64,000 nt of DNA from Bosea sp. AS-1 (GCF_002220095.1 NZ_CP022372.1:1894501-1958500), one strand, 5' to 3'; counted from the first letter of the stretch, positions 11,725 through 20,630 are shown. The notes: generated by a model from the letters alone, not told the origin. Translations and numbers: made by a program.

Positions 11725-12474
11725 TCAGGCGGGCTGGTGCGAAAGCCGGCGATGGAGGCCGCGCTCACGCTCGATCGCGTCCCAGGCGGCATTGATGGCG
11801 GCGAGCCGCCTGGTCGCGATCGCGATCGCCTCGGCGGGAAGACCGCGTGCGATCTCGCGATCGGGGTGGGTCTCGGCAACGAGGCGGCGATAGTGCCGCT
11901 TCAGCTCGTCGTCGGCCATCTCGCGGCTGGCGCCGATGACGAGATAGGGGTCGTCGCGGCGGCGGACATGACGCGCTTCGATCCGGGCGAAATCGCCGTC
12001 GGCGATGGCGAAGATGCCGGCGACGGCGCGCAGATAGGCATGCTCCGCCTCATGGATCGCGCCGTCGGCTGCGGCGATCAGAAACAGGCCGTCGAGCACG
12101 TCCTCGAGCAGGGCCGGCTCGTCATGGAAGGCGTGGGCGATCTGCGCGGCATAAGCCTCGAAGCCGGCGCTGGTCTGCTTGGCGAGGTCGAACAGGGCCT
12201 CGACGCGCTGCTGCTGGTCGGCCGGGACCTCGACGATGCGCCGGAAGGCCGTGACCTCGTCGCAGGTCACGACGCCGTCGGAGCGGGCCATCTTGGCGGC
12301 CAGCGCGACGAGGCCGGTGGTGAAGACGAGCTCGCGCGGGGCCGGCCCGAAAGGAGCGCCCTCGCGGTCGATCAGGACATGTCCGGCAACGGCGCCGAGA
12401 AGGGCGCCCAGAGGGCCGCCGAGCGCAAGCCCAAGGCCGCCCCCACCAAGCGCACCCCAGAATGATGAAGCCAT
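11725..12474 (-). CDS. djlA: DjlA-like membrane-anchored J-domain protein
   Basis: 249 residues. A glycine/alanine-rich hydrophobic segment (WGALGGGGLGLALGGPLGALLGAVAGHVL) near residues 5-33 is probably a membrane anchor. A TerB-like helical domain covers about 50-170, and a C-terminal J domain (DPYLVIGASREMADDELKRHYRRLVAETHPD) carries the HPD tripeptide needed to stimulate DnaK. This layout is that of DjlA, a DnaK co-chaperone at the inner membrane. ATG 12474 puts the anchor at the N terminus as in the family. In-frame ATGs at 12504 and 12651 are possible but add a charged leader. It is the first gene of the djlA-amidase operon. Confidence 0.88.
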   Translation of the reverse strand: MASSFWGALGGGGLGLALGGPLGALLGAVAGHVLIDREGAPFGPAPRELVFTTGLVALAAKMARSDGVVTCDEVTAFRRIVEVPADQQQRVEALFDLAKQTSAGFEAYAAQIAHAFHDEPALLEDVLDGLFLIAAADGAIHEAEHAYLRAVAGIFAIADGDFARIEARHVRRRDDPYLVIGASREMADDELKRHYRRLVAETHPDREIARGLPAEAIAIATRRLAAINAAWDAIERERGLHRRLSHQPA

Positions 12475-12846
12475 GAAGGGCCGGGTCTCCCGTGAATCCG
12501 TCATGCGCCGAAGCGCGGTTGCATGATGTGAGGTGAGCCGCCTTCCGATCAAGGGGGCGGGCGCCCTCGCGACCGCCCGCCGCAGGGAATCACGCATTTT
12601 CGGCGGATTGTGGCGGAAACGGGGCAGGTGGGCGGTTTTGTTGATTCGCACCCGAGCGCGCTGCGCCGGCGAAGTTTAAGGCTGCTCCAAATACCTGCGA
12701 ATACTTTATAGTCAAATATAGAATAAATTCCTGTTTACGTCATTTTCTGTGTGTTTTTCTTTCGTTACAGTCAGATTATGGACACATTCTCTCAGCAATT
12801 GACCGCGCCTTCTCATCGGGTTTGAACAGACGAGGTCCGGTTCATC
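12475..12846. other. Divergent intergenic region between djlA and the lytic transglycosylase
   Basis: About 370 bases. The left half stays open as an N-terminal extension of djlA, but that extension is judged non-coding. From 12675 the DNA becomes distinctly AT-rich (TACTTTATAGTCAAATATAG, then TTTTCTTTCGTTACAG), which suits the promoter of the transglycosylase gene at 12847. No clear operator is seen. Confidence 0.4.
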
Positions 12847-13488
12847 ATGCGGTACATCTTTGGCGGTCTAGCTGCTGCGGTTCTGATTAGCCTTCCGGCG
12901 ATTGCGTCGGCGCAGGAATTCGTGAACTCGGAGACGGACCCCAGGGCGCTGCTCATGCGTGACGCTGAAATCGCTCGCGAGAAGGCGGCCCAGACCGGCG
13001 GTGCGAACGAGGCCAAGGCCGAGACGCGGGGCATGAAGCATGAGGCCGGCAAGTCGGACGCGAAGACGGCCAAGGCCGAGCGGCGCGGCTCCACTCCGCT
13101 GGCCGCCCCCTCCGGCTCCGAGGGTCTGCGCGCGCTGGTCGCCCGCCATGCCGCCGCCAACGGCGTTCCGTTCTCGCTCGCCGATGCGGTGGTGCGGATC
13201 GAGAGCCGCTACAATCCGCGCGCTGCCCATGCCGGCAATTTCGGCCTGATGCAGATCCGTCACCAGACGGCGCGCGGCCTCGGCTATTCCGGCAGCGCGA
13301 GCGGCCTGCTCGATGCCGAGACCAATGCCCGCTACGGCATGAAGTACCTCGCCATGGCCTACAAGATGGCCGGCGGCGACACCTGCCGCACGGTGATGAA
13401 GTACCAGAGCGGCCATATGACCACCCGGATGAGCGGCGCGAACCGCACCTATTGCGCCAAGGTGCGCACGATCACAGCCCGCAACTGA
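12847..13488 (+). CDS. Secreted lytic transglycosylase (SLT domain)
   Basis: 213 residues. A signal peptide (MRYIFGGLAAAVLISLPAIASAQ) is followed by a charged, low-complexity Lys/Ala/Glu spacer (about 24-90) and a C-terminal SLT domain (about 92-213). The catalytic glutamate is Glu119 in RIESRYNPRA, followed by the family segment NFGLMQIRHQTARGLGYSG and the later YLAMAYKMAGGD. Such enzymes cleave glycan strands to 1,6-anhydro-muramyl ends in the periplasm. The SLT domain is compact. It stands alone before rnpB. Confidence 0.92.
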   Translation: MRYIFGGLAAAVLISLPAIASAQEFVNSETDPRALLMRDAEIAREKAAQTGGANEAKAETRGMKHEAGKSDAKTAKAERRGSTPLAAPSGSEGLRALVARHAAANGVPFSLADAVVRIESRYNPRAAHAGNFGLMQIRHQTARGLGYSGSASGLLDAETNARYGMKYLAMAYKMAGGDTCRTVMKYQSGHMTTRMSGANRTYCAKVRTITARN

Positions 13489-13543
13489 CGTTATCCTCGC
13501 GCTGTCGCTTGACGGCGGCCGCGCCAGCGCGCATCTCCCCCTC

Positions 13544-13933
13544 GCCAGTCGGCCGGACGGCCGCTCTCGCTTGCGAGGGAGGAAAGTCCGGGCTCCACGG
13601 AAACACGGTGCCGGATAACGTCCGGCGGGGGCGACCCCAGGGAAAGCGCCACAGAGATCGAACCGCCCCGCGCTTCGGCGCAGGGTAAGGGTGAAAAGGT
13701 GCGGTAAGAGCGCACCGCGGACCCGGCAACGGGGACGGCATGGCAAGCCCCACCGGGAGCAAAACCGAATAGGGACGATGCTTTCCGCGCAAGCGGTGAG
13801 GGGCAGGTTTCTGTGCCCTGTCGTCCGGGTTGGTTGCTCGAGGCGCGCAGCAATGTGCGTCCCAGAGGAATGGCCGTCACGTCGGGGGAGCGATCCTCCG
13901 GCCATCCAGAACCCGGCTTACAGGCCGACTGGC
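13544..13933 (+). ncRNA. rnpB: RNase P RNA, class A
   Basis: The closing helix P1 is formed by GCCAGTCGGCC at 13544-13554 and its exact complement GGCCGACTGGC at 13923-13933. The universally conserved core is present: GAGGAAAGTCCGGGC shortly after the 5' arm, the GGTAAGGGTGAAAAGGTGCGG stretch in the specificity region, and the CAGAACCCGGCTTACAGGCC-like 3' strand of helix P4 (CCAGAACCCGGCTTACAGG). The about 390-base length fits alphaproteobacterial class A RNase P RNA, the ribozyme that trims tRNA 5' leaders. Exact ends could differ by a few bases. Confidence 0.96.
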
Positions 13934-13948
13934 ACCCATCGGATGCGG

Positions 13949-13976
13949 AAAGGGCCGGGAGTGATCCCGGCCCTTT
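13949..13976 (+). terminator. Terminator hairpin of rnpB
   Basis: A perfect 12-bp stem (AAAGGGCCGGGA at 13949-13960 with TCCCGGCCCTTT at 13965-13976) and a 4-base loop GTGA lie 15 bases after the end of rnpB. The 3' arm ends in TTT. This is a good intrinsic terminator for the RNA, and it also shields the convergent ohr gene. Confidence 0.8.
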
Positions 13977-14001
13977 CGCGTGTTCGGCGCCATGGAGGCT
14001 C

Positions 14002-14424
14002 TCAGGCGACCTTGAGCTCGACGTCGATATTGCCGCGGGTGGCGTGGGAATACGGGCAGACGATATGGGCCTTCTGGACGAGATCCTCGACCACGGCCCT
14101 GTCGACGCCCGGCACCGAGATGGTCAGCTTGGCAGCGATGCCGAAGCCCTGTCCGTCGTCGCGCGGGCCGATGCCGACATCGGCCGAGACCTTCGCGTCG
14201 TCCGGGATCTTCACCTTGTCCTTGCCGGCGACGAATTTCAGCGCGCCGAGGAAGCAGGCGGAATAGCCCATCGAGAAGAGCTGTTCGGGATTGGTGCCGT
14301 CGCCACCGCCGCCGCCGAGCTCCTTCGGCGTGTTCAGCACGAGCTTCACGTTGCCGGTGTCGGTCGCGGCCTGGCCTTCGCGGCCGCCGGTGGCGGAACC
14401 GTGAGCGGTGTAGAGGATCTTCAT
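14002..14424 (-). CDS. ohr: Organic hydroperoxide resistance protein (Ohr/OsmC family)
   Basis: 140 residues, the usual Ohr length. Both reactive cysteines are present: the peroxidatic Cys57 in YSACFLGAL and the resolving Cys123 in VCPYSHATRGN. Ohr is a thiol peroxidase that destroys organic and lipid hydroperoxides. ATG 14424 (MKILYTAHGSATGGREG) matches the family N terminus; an upstream frame extension is rejected. The gene is divergent from its regulator ohrR, and the space between them holds an OhrR-type operator. Confidence 0.96.
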   Translation of the reverse strand: MKILYTAHGSATGGREGQAATDTGNVKLVLNTPKELGGGGGDGTNPEQLFSMGYSACFLGALKFVAGKDKVKIPDDAKVSADVGIGPRDDGQGFGIAAKLTISVPGVDRAVVEDLVQKAHIVCPYSHATRGNIDVELKVA

Positions 14425-14470
14425 GATCGGACTCCTTGCAGCGGGTGAACCAATGCTTGCCATTTAGATT

Positions 14471-14490
14471 GTGCACAATTAAATTGTCAA
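14471..14490. promoter_or_regulatory. OhrR operator between ohr and ohrR
   Basis: ACAATTAAATTGT at 14475-14487 is a 13-bp palindrome centred on one A. It matches the ACAATT-A-AATTGT core of operators described for OhrR repressors. It lies 51 bases upstream of the ohr start codon and 81 bases upstream of ohrR, so one site could control both divergent genes. Confidence 0.8.
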
Positions 14491-14567
14491 CTACTAATTT
14501 TTAGGTGCTGCCGGAGTTGATTGTCACTTCGGTTTCCGCTTTGCCTTGAGGGAGCGATGGCAGAGGC

Positions 14568-15053
14568 ATGATGGTGTCCGGGAACGGAAACGAGCGCGAA
14601 CCTAAGGCCGGCGCGGGCACGCCCCGGCTGGAGCAGCAACTCTGCTTCGCCGTGTATCAGGCGAGCCACGCCTTCAATCGTGTCTACCGGCCAGTGCTCG
14701 CGGCGCTGGGGCTGACCTATCCGCAATATCTCGTCATGCTCGTATTGTGGGCGGATGACGGGCTGACGGTGAAGGCGCTCGGCGAGAAGCTGATGCTGGA
14801 TTCCGGTACGCTGACGCCGCTGCTGAAGCGTCTCGAAAGCGCGGGGTTCATCCGGCGCGAGCGCGATGCCGCCGATGAGCGGCAGGTGCGCATCCATCTC
14901 GCCGCGAAGGGCGAGGCGCTGCGCGTGCAGGGGCGGCGTGTCCAGGAAGCGATCGGTTGTGCGCTGGGCGCGACCGCGCCGGGAGCGCCGGAGCTTCGCG
15001 AGCAGCTCGGCCGGGTGCGCGACGCTTTGCTGGCGGCGGCGCGCGAGGACTGA
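14568..15053 (+). CDS. ohrR: Peroxide-sensing MarR-family repressor OhrR
   Basis: 161 residues. A MarR winged-helix core (LTVKALGEKLMLDSGTLTPLLKRLESAGFIRRERDAADERQVRIHLAAKGEAL) spans about 65-120. The N-terminal helix carries the conserved redox Cys26 in QLCFAVYQASHAFNRVYRPVL, the residue that organic peroxides oxidise to release DNA in OhrR proteins. The divergent partner ohr and the palindrome between them confirm the role. Two adjacent ATGs (14568, 14571) are possible starts; no strong ribosome-binding site separates them. Confidence 0.94.
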   Translation: MMVSGNGNEREPKAGAGTPRLEQQLCFAVYQASHAFNRVYRPVLAALGLTYPQYLVMLVLWADDGLTVKALGEKLMLDSGTLTPLLKRLESAGFIRRERDAADERQVRIHLAAKGEALRVQGRRVQEAIGCALGATAPGAPELREQLGRVRDALLAAARED

Positions 15054-15413
15054 CGCGAACGTCGCGCCGCGATCCGACGCGATTTTTTCTCTTCCGCTCA
15101 TGTTCCGGATCTGCCGCCCAAACCGGGCGCAGTGTGCCGAATTTCGCGCGCTTACGGTTACTTAACCATAACGGGCTGTGATGGTCGCGAGCCTTCGCAA
15201 GCATCGACTCGTGCTTACGATTCCATTGACGCCCATGATTGCCCATGTTATCCCAAATCATCCCGTCGAAGCCGACAGGCAGTTCTCAGGTCAGGGTCCG
15301 TGTGCCGCGCGGATTTTGGTCGCCGGGCGCTGCTTGCCTGCTTCGACGGGGGGATTTTTCGTCGCATGGGCAAGCGCCTGGCGGCGGTGTGGAGAGCAGG
15401 CCGGGAGGCGGCG
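15054..15413. other. Leader and promoter region of the dcw cluster
   Basis: About 360 bases without a supported gene. The region should hold the main promoter of the division/cell-wall operon. It contains a TTAACCAT element at 15162-15169, in a stretch richer in A+T than the flanks. Open frames within it (for example 15178-15417) show no family features. Confidence 0.5.
15162..15169 (+). promoter_or_regulatory. CtrA-like element (TTAACCAT) upstream of mraZ
   Basis: TTAACCAT resembles the half-site form of the CtrA cell-cycle regulator box of alphaproteobacteria (full form TTAA-N7-TTAA). It lies about 250 bases before mraZ, at the head of the dcw cluster. The same octamer occurs before ftsW and inside the full box before ddl. 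Function is inferred from sequence and position. Confidence 0.45.
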
Positions 15414-15890
15414 TTGACGGACCGCTTCGTCTCGAACTTCACCAACCGGCTAGACGCCAAAGGGCGCGTCTCCATTCCCTCGAGTTTCCGCTCGGTTCTC
15501 GCCAAGGACGGCTACGAGGGCCTCTACGTCCATCAGGGGCTCGACCTGCCGGCGCTCGACGCGGGCGGCAATGCGCTGAGGGCGACGATCGACGACATCC
15601 TGGCGCGCTTCTCGCCCTTCTCGGACGAATGGGAGCTGCTCTCAACGGCGCTGAACGGCACCTCGGAGGTTCTGAAGGTCGATCCGGAGGGCCGCATCGT
15701 CCTGAGCGAGGCGCTGAAGGCGCATGCCGGCATCGGCGATGCGGTGACATTCGTCGGGCACGGCCACAAATTCCAGATCTGGGAGCCGGAGCGGTTCCGT
15801 GCCCATCTCGATGCGGCGCGGACGCGGCTGCGCGACGTCAAGCGCACACTCGGCGGCTTGGCGGCTTCGACAGGAGGTTCGGGCTCATGA
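15414..15890 (+). CDS. mraZ: MraZ, transcriptional regulator of the dcw cluster
   Basis: 158 residues with two tandem AbrB-like SpoVT/MraZ domains. The first starts at [23 protein letters not shown], the second around [23 protein letters not shown]. MraZ binds DNA upstream of its own operon and is the usual first gene of dcw. The likely start is TTG 15414: GGGAGG lies 5 bases upstream and the resulting MTDRFVSNF matches the family. An in-frame ATG at 15366 would add 16 Arg/Ala-rich residues. The stop overlaps the rsmH start (ATGA). Confidence 0.92.
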   Translation: MTDRFVSNFTNRLDAKGRVSIPSSFRSVLAKDGYEGLYVHQGLDLPALDAGGNALRATIDDILARFSPFSDEWELLSTALNGTSEVLKVDPEGRIVLSEALKAHAGIGDAVTFVGHGHKFQIWEPERFRAHLDAARTRLRDVKRTLGGLAASTGGSGS

Positions 15891-16903
15891 CGGACCAGGG
15901 CGGACCGGTTCGCCATGTGCCCGTGCTGCTCGCGGAGGTGCTCGAGGCGCTCGCGCCCAAGCCGGGCGGGCGCTATCTCGACGGCACCTTCGGGGCAGGG
16001 GGGTACAGCAAGGCGATCCTCGATGCTGCGCCGAGCTCGATCCTGCTCGGTCTCGATCGCGATCCCAGCGCGATCGCCGGCGGTGCCGATCTCGTCGCGG
16101 CGATGGCCGGGCGGCTGACGCTGTCGCAGGCGCAGTTCGGGGAGCTCGCCGAAGAGGCCGAGCGCTTCCGGATGGTGCCGCTTGATGGCGTCGTGCTCGA
16201 TATCGGTGTCTCCTCGATGCAGATCGACCAGCCGGAGCGCGGCTTTTCCTTCCGCTTCGACGGCCCGCTCGACATGCGCATGAGCGGCGCGGGCCAGAGC
16301 GCGGCCGACATCGTCAACGAGGCTGAGGAAGGCCTGCTCGCCAACATCTTCTACCATTATGGTGAGGAGCGTCGCTCGCGCGCCGTGGCGCGGGCCGTGG
16401 TCGAGGCGCGGCGCAAGGCGCCGCTGGCCACCACCAAACAGCTAGCCGATCTCGTCGCCGGCATCGTGCGGGGCGAACCGGGCGGCGCGCATCCGGCGAC
16501 GCGTGTGTTCCAGGCGCTGCGCATCGCGGTCAATGACGAGCTCGGCGAGTTGGTCCGGGCGCTGCATGCGGCGGAGGCCGTACTCAAGCCAGGCGGGCGT
16601 CTCGTCGTCGTCACCTTCCATTCGCTGGAAGACCGCATCGTCAAGCAGTTCCTGGCGGAGCGCTCGGGCCGCGTGCCGGCGGGCTCACGCCATGCACCGG
16701 CCGCAGCCGTGGCTCAGCCGACCTTCCGGCTCGTCGAGAAGGGGGCCGTCGCTCCTTCCGAGGCCGAGATGCGCGCCAATCCGCGGGCGCGTTCCGCCAA
16801 GCTGCGCGCCGCCGAGCGCAACGAGGCGCCGCCGCGCCGGGCCGAGGCCGGCCTTGTCGCGCTCGCAGGCCTTCCCGAACCCACACCGCGCCGGAGATCC
16901 TGA
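15887..16903 (+). CDS. rsmH: 16S rRNA (cytosine-1402-N4)-methyltransferase
   Basis: 338 residues. RsmH (formerly MraW) methylates N4 of C1402 in 16S rRNA using SAM. The N-terminal [32 protein letters not shown] segment contains the SAM-binding loop. [29 protein letters not shown] residues (here [18 protein letters not shown]), [16 protein letters not shown] and [15 protein letters not shown] are family hallmarks. ATG 15887 overlaps the mraZ stop and has AGGAGG 9 bases upstream. It is the second gene of the dcw operon. Confidence 0.97.
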   Translation: MTDQGGPVRHVPVLLAEVLEALAPKPGGRYLDGTFGAGGYSKAILDAAPSSILLGLDRDPSAIAGGADLVAAMAGRLTLSQAQFGELAEEAERFRMVPLDGVVLDIGVSSMQIDQPERGFSFRFDGPLDMRMSGAGQSAADIVNEAEEGLLANIFYHYGEERRSRAVARAVVEARRKAPLATTKQLADLVAGIVRGEPGGAHPATRVFQALRIAVNDELGELVRALHAAEAVLKPGGRLVVVTFHSLEDRIVKQFLAERSGRVPAGSRHAPAAAVAQPTFRLVEKGAVAPSEAEMRANPRARSAKLRAAERNEAPPRRAEAGLVALAGLPEPTPRRRS

Positions 16904-16905
16904 GT

Positions 16906-17292
16906 GTGATCAAGTTTCTCCATGTCATCGCCATCGGCGCGCTGGTTTCCTCGGCGGTCTACGCCTACACGATCAAATACGAGACGACGCTGGCGACCGA
17001 GCATCTGCAGAAGCTCAGGTCGAAGACCCAGCGCGAGCGCGACGCCATCCAGGTGCTCAAGGCGGAGTGGCAGTTCCTCAACCGCCCTGACCGTCTCCAG
17101 ACGCTGGCCGACCGGCACCTCGACCTGCAGCCCTTCCAGGCAACCCAGGTGGTGAAACCCTCCGAGATCCCGAACCGCGGTCCCAAGGTCGATGCCATCG
17201 GCCGCAAGCTCGAGGATCTGGGCCTAGGCCTGCCGACCGAGACGCCGAGGACCGCCAAGGCGGGAGCGACCACGCCTGGAGCCATGCCATGA
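16906..17292 (+). CDS. ftsL: Cell division protein FtsL
   Basis: 128 residues. A single N-terminal membrane helix (FLHVIAIGALVSSAVYAYTIKY) is followed by a coiled-coil stretch (TTLATEHLQKLRSKTQRERDAIQVLKAEWQFLNRPDRLQTLADRHL) and a loose Pro/Thr-rich tail. This is FtsL, a bitopic divisome protein that works with FtsB and FtsQ. Sequence conservation is low, and the call rests mostly on topology and its fixed place between rsmH and ftsI. The start is GTG 16906, 2 bases after the rsmH stop. The stop overlaps the ftsI ATG. Confidence 0.9.
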   Translation: MIKFLHVIAIGALVSSAVYAYTIKYETTLATEHLQKLRSKTQRERDAIQVLKAEWQFLNRPDRLQTLADRHLDLQPFQATQVVKPSEIPNRGPKVDAIGRKLEDLGLGLPTETPRTAKAGATTPGAMP

Positions 17293-19073
17293 CCGACACG
17301 ACCAGGACCGAGCAGGCCGCCATGCCCGAGGCGGACGCCACGGAGGCCCCTGTCGCCGCCCCGCAATCGCGGCTCGCCTGGCTGCGCGACGTCTTCCGCA
17401 TGAGCGGCGACAAAGCGCAGCCGCGCGTCGGCCTCATCATCCTCTGCTTCTCGGCGCTGTTCATCGCGATCACGGGCCGGCTCGCCCTGCTGGCGACGCT
17501 GCCGAACGAGCAGGTCGGCATCCGGCGCGCGAGCTCGAATGCGATTTCCGCCGCCAGGCCGGACATCCTCGACCGCAACGGCGAGATTCTCGCCACCGAT
17601 ATCAGCGTGGTCTCGGTGTTCGCCGAGCCGCGCAAGATTCTCGACAAGGACGAGGCGACGGAGCTGCTGACGGCGGTGCTGCCCGATCTCGACGCCAAGG
17701 AGCTGCGCGACAAGCTCGGCACCAAGAAGGGCTTCGTCTGGGTCAAGCGCGAGATCACGCCCCGGCAGCAGGCGGAGGTCTATCGCCTCGGCATCCCCGG
17801 CGTCGGTTTCCTGCCCGAGCACAAGCGCTTCTATCCGAACGGGCCGGCTGCCGCCCATGTCCTCGGCTTCGCCAATATCGACAATATCGGCATCGCCGGG
17901 ATGGAGAAATACATCGACTCGCAGGGGTTGCAGGACCTGAACGGCGCCGGCCTCGCCAGCCAGGCGAGCGACCTCAAGCCGATCAGACTCTCGATCGACC
18001 TGCGCGTCGAGCACGTGCTGCGCGACGAACTGGTCAAGGGCATGGAACGTTTCCGCGCCATCGCGGCCGCCGGTGCGATCATGGACGTCAACACGGGCGA
18101 GGTCATCGCGCTGGTCTCGCTGCCGGATTTCGACCCCAACAATCCGGTCGATGCGCTGGAGAAGGACCGGATCAACCGGATGAATGTCGGCGTCTACGAG
18201 ATGGGCTCGACCTTCAAGGCGCTGACCATCGCGATGGCGTTGGATTCCGGCAAGGTCAACATCAACTCGACCTTCTCAACCGCCGGCGGGATGATGCGTT
18301 TCGGCCGCCAGGTCATCAAGGAATACCATGGCACCGGCCGGACCCTGACCGTGCCCGAGGTCTTCGTGCATTCCTCGAACATGGGCTCGATCAAGATGGC
18401 GCTCGCCGTCGGCGTCGAAGGGCACAAGGCCTTCCTGAAGAAGATGATGCAGCTCGACCGGATGACGACCGAGCTGCCGGAGAGCGCTGCGCCGATCGTC
18501 CCGCAGCGCTGGGGCGAGATCAACACCGCGACCATCGCCTTCGGTCACGGCCTGGCCGTCGCGCCGCTGCAGGCGATCGCCGCCGTCTCCGCGCTGGTCA
18601 ATGGTGGCTATCTGATGAAGCCGACCTTCCTGAAGCGTTCGCAGGAGGACGCGATGAAGGTAGCGACCCGTGTCATCAAGCCGGAGACGTCGGAAGCGCT
18701 ACGCTACATCATGCGCATCAACGGCGACAGAGGTTCGGCGCGGAAGGCGGATGTTCCGGGCTATTTCGTCGGCGGCAAGACCGGCACGGCCGAGAAGGTC
18801 ATCAACGGCCGCTATGCCAAGAACAAGAACTTCACGACCTTTACGGCGATCGTGCCCTCCGACAAGCCGAAATACCTGTTCCTCGCCATCTATGACGAGC
18901 CGAAGGGGTATGCCGAGAGCGGCGGCTATTCGACCGCGGCCTGGAACGGCGGCGTCACCACCGGCAAGCTGATCGAGCGTGCTGCCCCGCTGCTCGGCAT
19001 CGCGCCGCGCTTCGACCCGCCGGCCTCGCCCTTCCCGCTGATGGCGAAGCTCGGGGCCTGGGGCACGCGCTGA
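17289..19073 (+). CDS. ftsI: Septal peptidoglycan transpeptidase FtsI (PBP3)
   Basis: 594 residues. One membrane helix near residues 47-70 (VGLIILCFSALFIAITGRLALLATL) leads into the PBP dimerisation domain and a C-terminal transpeptidase domain. The penicillin-binding motifs are intact: SxxK at Ser307 (MGSTFKAL), SSN at 362-364 (HSSNMGS) and KTGT from Lys497 (GGKTGTAEK). FtsI cross-links septal peptidoglycan together with the glycosyltransferase FtsW. The ATG overlaps the ftsL stop, showing coupling. murE follows after about 20 bases. Confidence 0.97.
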   Translation: MTDTTRTEQAAMPEADATEAPVAAPQSRLAWLRDVFRMSGDKAQPRVGLIILCFSALFIAITGRLALLATLPNEQVGIRRASSNAISAARPDILDRNGEILATDISVVSVFAEPRKILDKDEATELLTAVLPDLDAKELRDKLGTKKGFVWVKREITPRQQAEVYRLGIPGVGFLPEHKRFYPNGPAAAHVLGFANIDNIGIAGMEKYIDSQGLQDLNGAGLASQASDLKPIRLSIDLRVEHVLRDELVKGMERFRAIAAAGAIMDVNTGEVIALVSLPDFDPNNPVDALEKDRINRMNVGVYEMGSTFKALTIAMALDSGKVNINSTFSTAGGMMRFGRQVIKEYHGTGRTLTVPEVFVHSSNMGSIKMALAVGVEGHKAFLKKMMQLDRMTTELPESAAPIVPQRWGEINTATIAFGHGLAVAPLQAIAAVSALVNGGYLMKPTFLKRSQEDAMKVATRVIKPETSEALRYIMRINGDRGSARKADVPGYFVGGKTGTAEKVINGRYAKNKNFTTFTAIVPSDKPKYLFLAIYDEPKGYAESGGYSTAAWNGGVTTGKLIERAAPLLGIAPRFDPPASPFPLMAKLGAWGTR

Positions 19074-19100
19074 TCCCGGTCTATAAGCAGGGCCATGACA

Positions 19101-20552
19101 ATGACCGCATACAGCCTCGGAGACCTCTTCCCCGAGACCTTCGACGCTGACGCCGCCACCCAGCCGGTGCACGGCGTCGCCTTCGACAGCCGCAAGGTCA
19201 CGGGGGACGATGTCTTCGTCGCGCTCGCCGGGGCCAAGGCGGATGGCGCGCGCTTCATCATGGATGCTGTCGGGCATGGCGCCATCGCCGTCGTGTCGGG
19301 CGGTCCGCGCCCGGCGGATCTGCCGGCCGGAGTCGCCTTCGCGCAAGTCGCCGATCCGCGGCTGGCGCTGGCGCTGGCGGCGGCGAAGATCCACCCACGA
19401 CAGCCGAAAACCATCGTCGCGGTGACGGGGACAAGCGGCAAATCCTCCGTCGCGGACTTCACCCGGCAGATCTTCCAGGCCCTTGGTCATGAAGCCGCGA
19501 GCCTCGGTACCATCGGCGTCGTTACGGCGAAGGGCGCCGATTACGGTTCGCTGACCACGCCCGATCCGCTGTCGCTGCATGCTTCGCTGGACAAGCTGGC
19601 GGGCGAGGGCATCACCCATCTCGCCATGGAAGCCTCCTCGCACGGGCTCGACCAGCGCCGGCTCGACGGGGTGAGGCTCAAGGCCGGCGCCTTCCTCAAT
19701 CTCGGGCGCGACCATCTCGACTATCACCCCAGCGTCGAGGACTACCTCGCCGCCAAGCTGCGGCTGTGGGAGCTGCTGCCCGCTGGCGCGCCGGTGGTGA
19801 TCAACCGCGACGAGCCCTATGCGGGGGAGGCTGCGCAGGCCGCCGAAGCCGGCGGGCATCCGATCATCGGCATTGGCCGCAGGGGCGAGACGCTGAGGCT
19901 CATCGCCAATGAGCGGGATGGCTTCACGCAGCGCCTGACCATCGGCTTCGATGGCGAGCGGGTTTCCGTCTCGCTGCCGCTGGTCGGAGATTTCATGGCC
20001 GGTAACGCCCTTGTCGCCGCCGGGCTCGCCATCGCGACCGGCGCCGACAAGCGCAGGGCGCTGGAGGCGATCTCCGGGCTGACCGGCGTGGCCGGGCGGC
20101 TCGAACGTGTCGGCGAGGCCAATGGCGGGCTCGTCGTCGTCGACTATGCCCACAAGCCCGATGCGCTGGCCGCCGTGCTGGCGACGCTCAGGCCCTATGC
20201 GACGGGGCGGCTGATCTGTGTCTTCGGTTGCGGCGGCGACCGCGACAAGGGCAAGCGGCCGCTGATGGGGGCCATTGCCGCCGAGAGAGCCGATATCGCC
20301 ATCGTCACCGACGACAATCCGCGCAGCGAGGACCCGGCGACGATCCGCGCCGAGATCATGGCCGCCTCGCCAAAGCTCATGGAGATCGGCGATCGCGAGG
20401 AAGCGATCCGCGCGGCGGTGAAGATGCTGAAGCCTGGGGATTTGCTGGTCGTGGCCGGAAAAGGTCATGAAACCGGCCAGATCATAGGCGAGCGCACATT
20501 GCCTTTCTCGGACCATGAGGTCGTGCGGAAAGCGCTGGAGCATGGGAAGTAG
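19101..20552 (+). CDS. murE: UDP-MurNAc-L-Ala-D-Glu:meso-diaminopimelate ligase
   Basis: About 483 residues. MurE adds meso-diaminopimelate to the growing UDP-MurNAc peptide in the cytoplasm. The ATP loop AVTGTSGKSS is present, as are EASSHGLDQRRLDGV and VDYAHKPDAL. The motif DDNPRSEDP marks the diaminopimelate-adding type rather than the lysine type. Two ATGs compete (19095, 19101); the second is better spaced from AGCAGG at 19087-19092. The last five codons and the stop lie within a 13-bp hairpin (20535-20565). murF follows after 78 bases. Confidence 0.96.
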   Translation: MTAYSLGDLFPETFDADAATQPVHGVAFDSRKVTGDDVFVALAGAKADGARFIMDAVGHGAIAVVSGGPRPADLPAGVAFAQVADPRLALALAAAKIHPRQPKTIVAVTGTSGKSSVADFTRQIFQALGHEAASLGTIGVVTAKGADYGSLTTPDPLSLHASLDKLAGEGITHLAMEASSHGLDQRRLDGVRLKAGAFLNLGRDHLDYHPSVEDYLAAKLRLWELLPAGAPVVINRDEPYAGEAAQAAEAGGHPIIGIGRRGETLRLIANERDGFTQRLTIGFDGERVSVSLPLVGDFMAGNALVAAGLAIATGADKRRALEAISGLTGVAGRLERVGEANGGLVVVDYAHKPDALAAVLATLRPYATGRLICVFGCGGDRDKGKRPLMGAIAAERADIAIVTDDNPRSEDPATIRAEIMAASPKLMEIGDREEAIRAAVKMLKPGDLLVVAGKGHETGQIIGERTLPFSDHEVVRKALEHGK

Positions 20553-20565
20553 TCCCATGCTCCAG
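20535..20565. repeat. 13-bp perfect inverted repeat spanning the murE stop codon
   Basis: CTGGAGCATGGGA at 20535-20547 pairs exactly with TCCCATGCTCCAG at 20553-20565, leaving a 5-base loop that contains the TAG stop of murE (20550-20552). The element resembles the dispersed palindrome at 32553 (shared GAGCATG/CATGCTC). No T-run follows, so termination inside the operon is unlikely. RNA stabilisation or attenuation between murE and murF is possible. Confidence 0.7.
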
Positions 20566-20630
20566 AATATGATCTTGCGCGAATTCTTCTCGCCCTATCG
20601 GGCGGAAAGCGCGCTGTCGGAGATTCAAGG

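Noticed and set aside
15178..15417. A 79-codon frame upstream of mraZ
   Set aside because: It overlaps the mraZ start out of frame, has no recognisable features and lies in the promoter region.
18699..20558. A 619-codon minus-strand frame opposite ftsI/murE
   Set aside because: Antisense shadow of two well-supported dcw genes; composition is low-information (Arg, Gly, Asp, His-rich).
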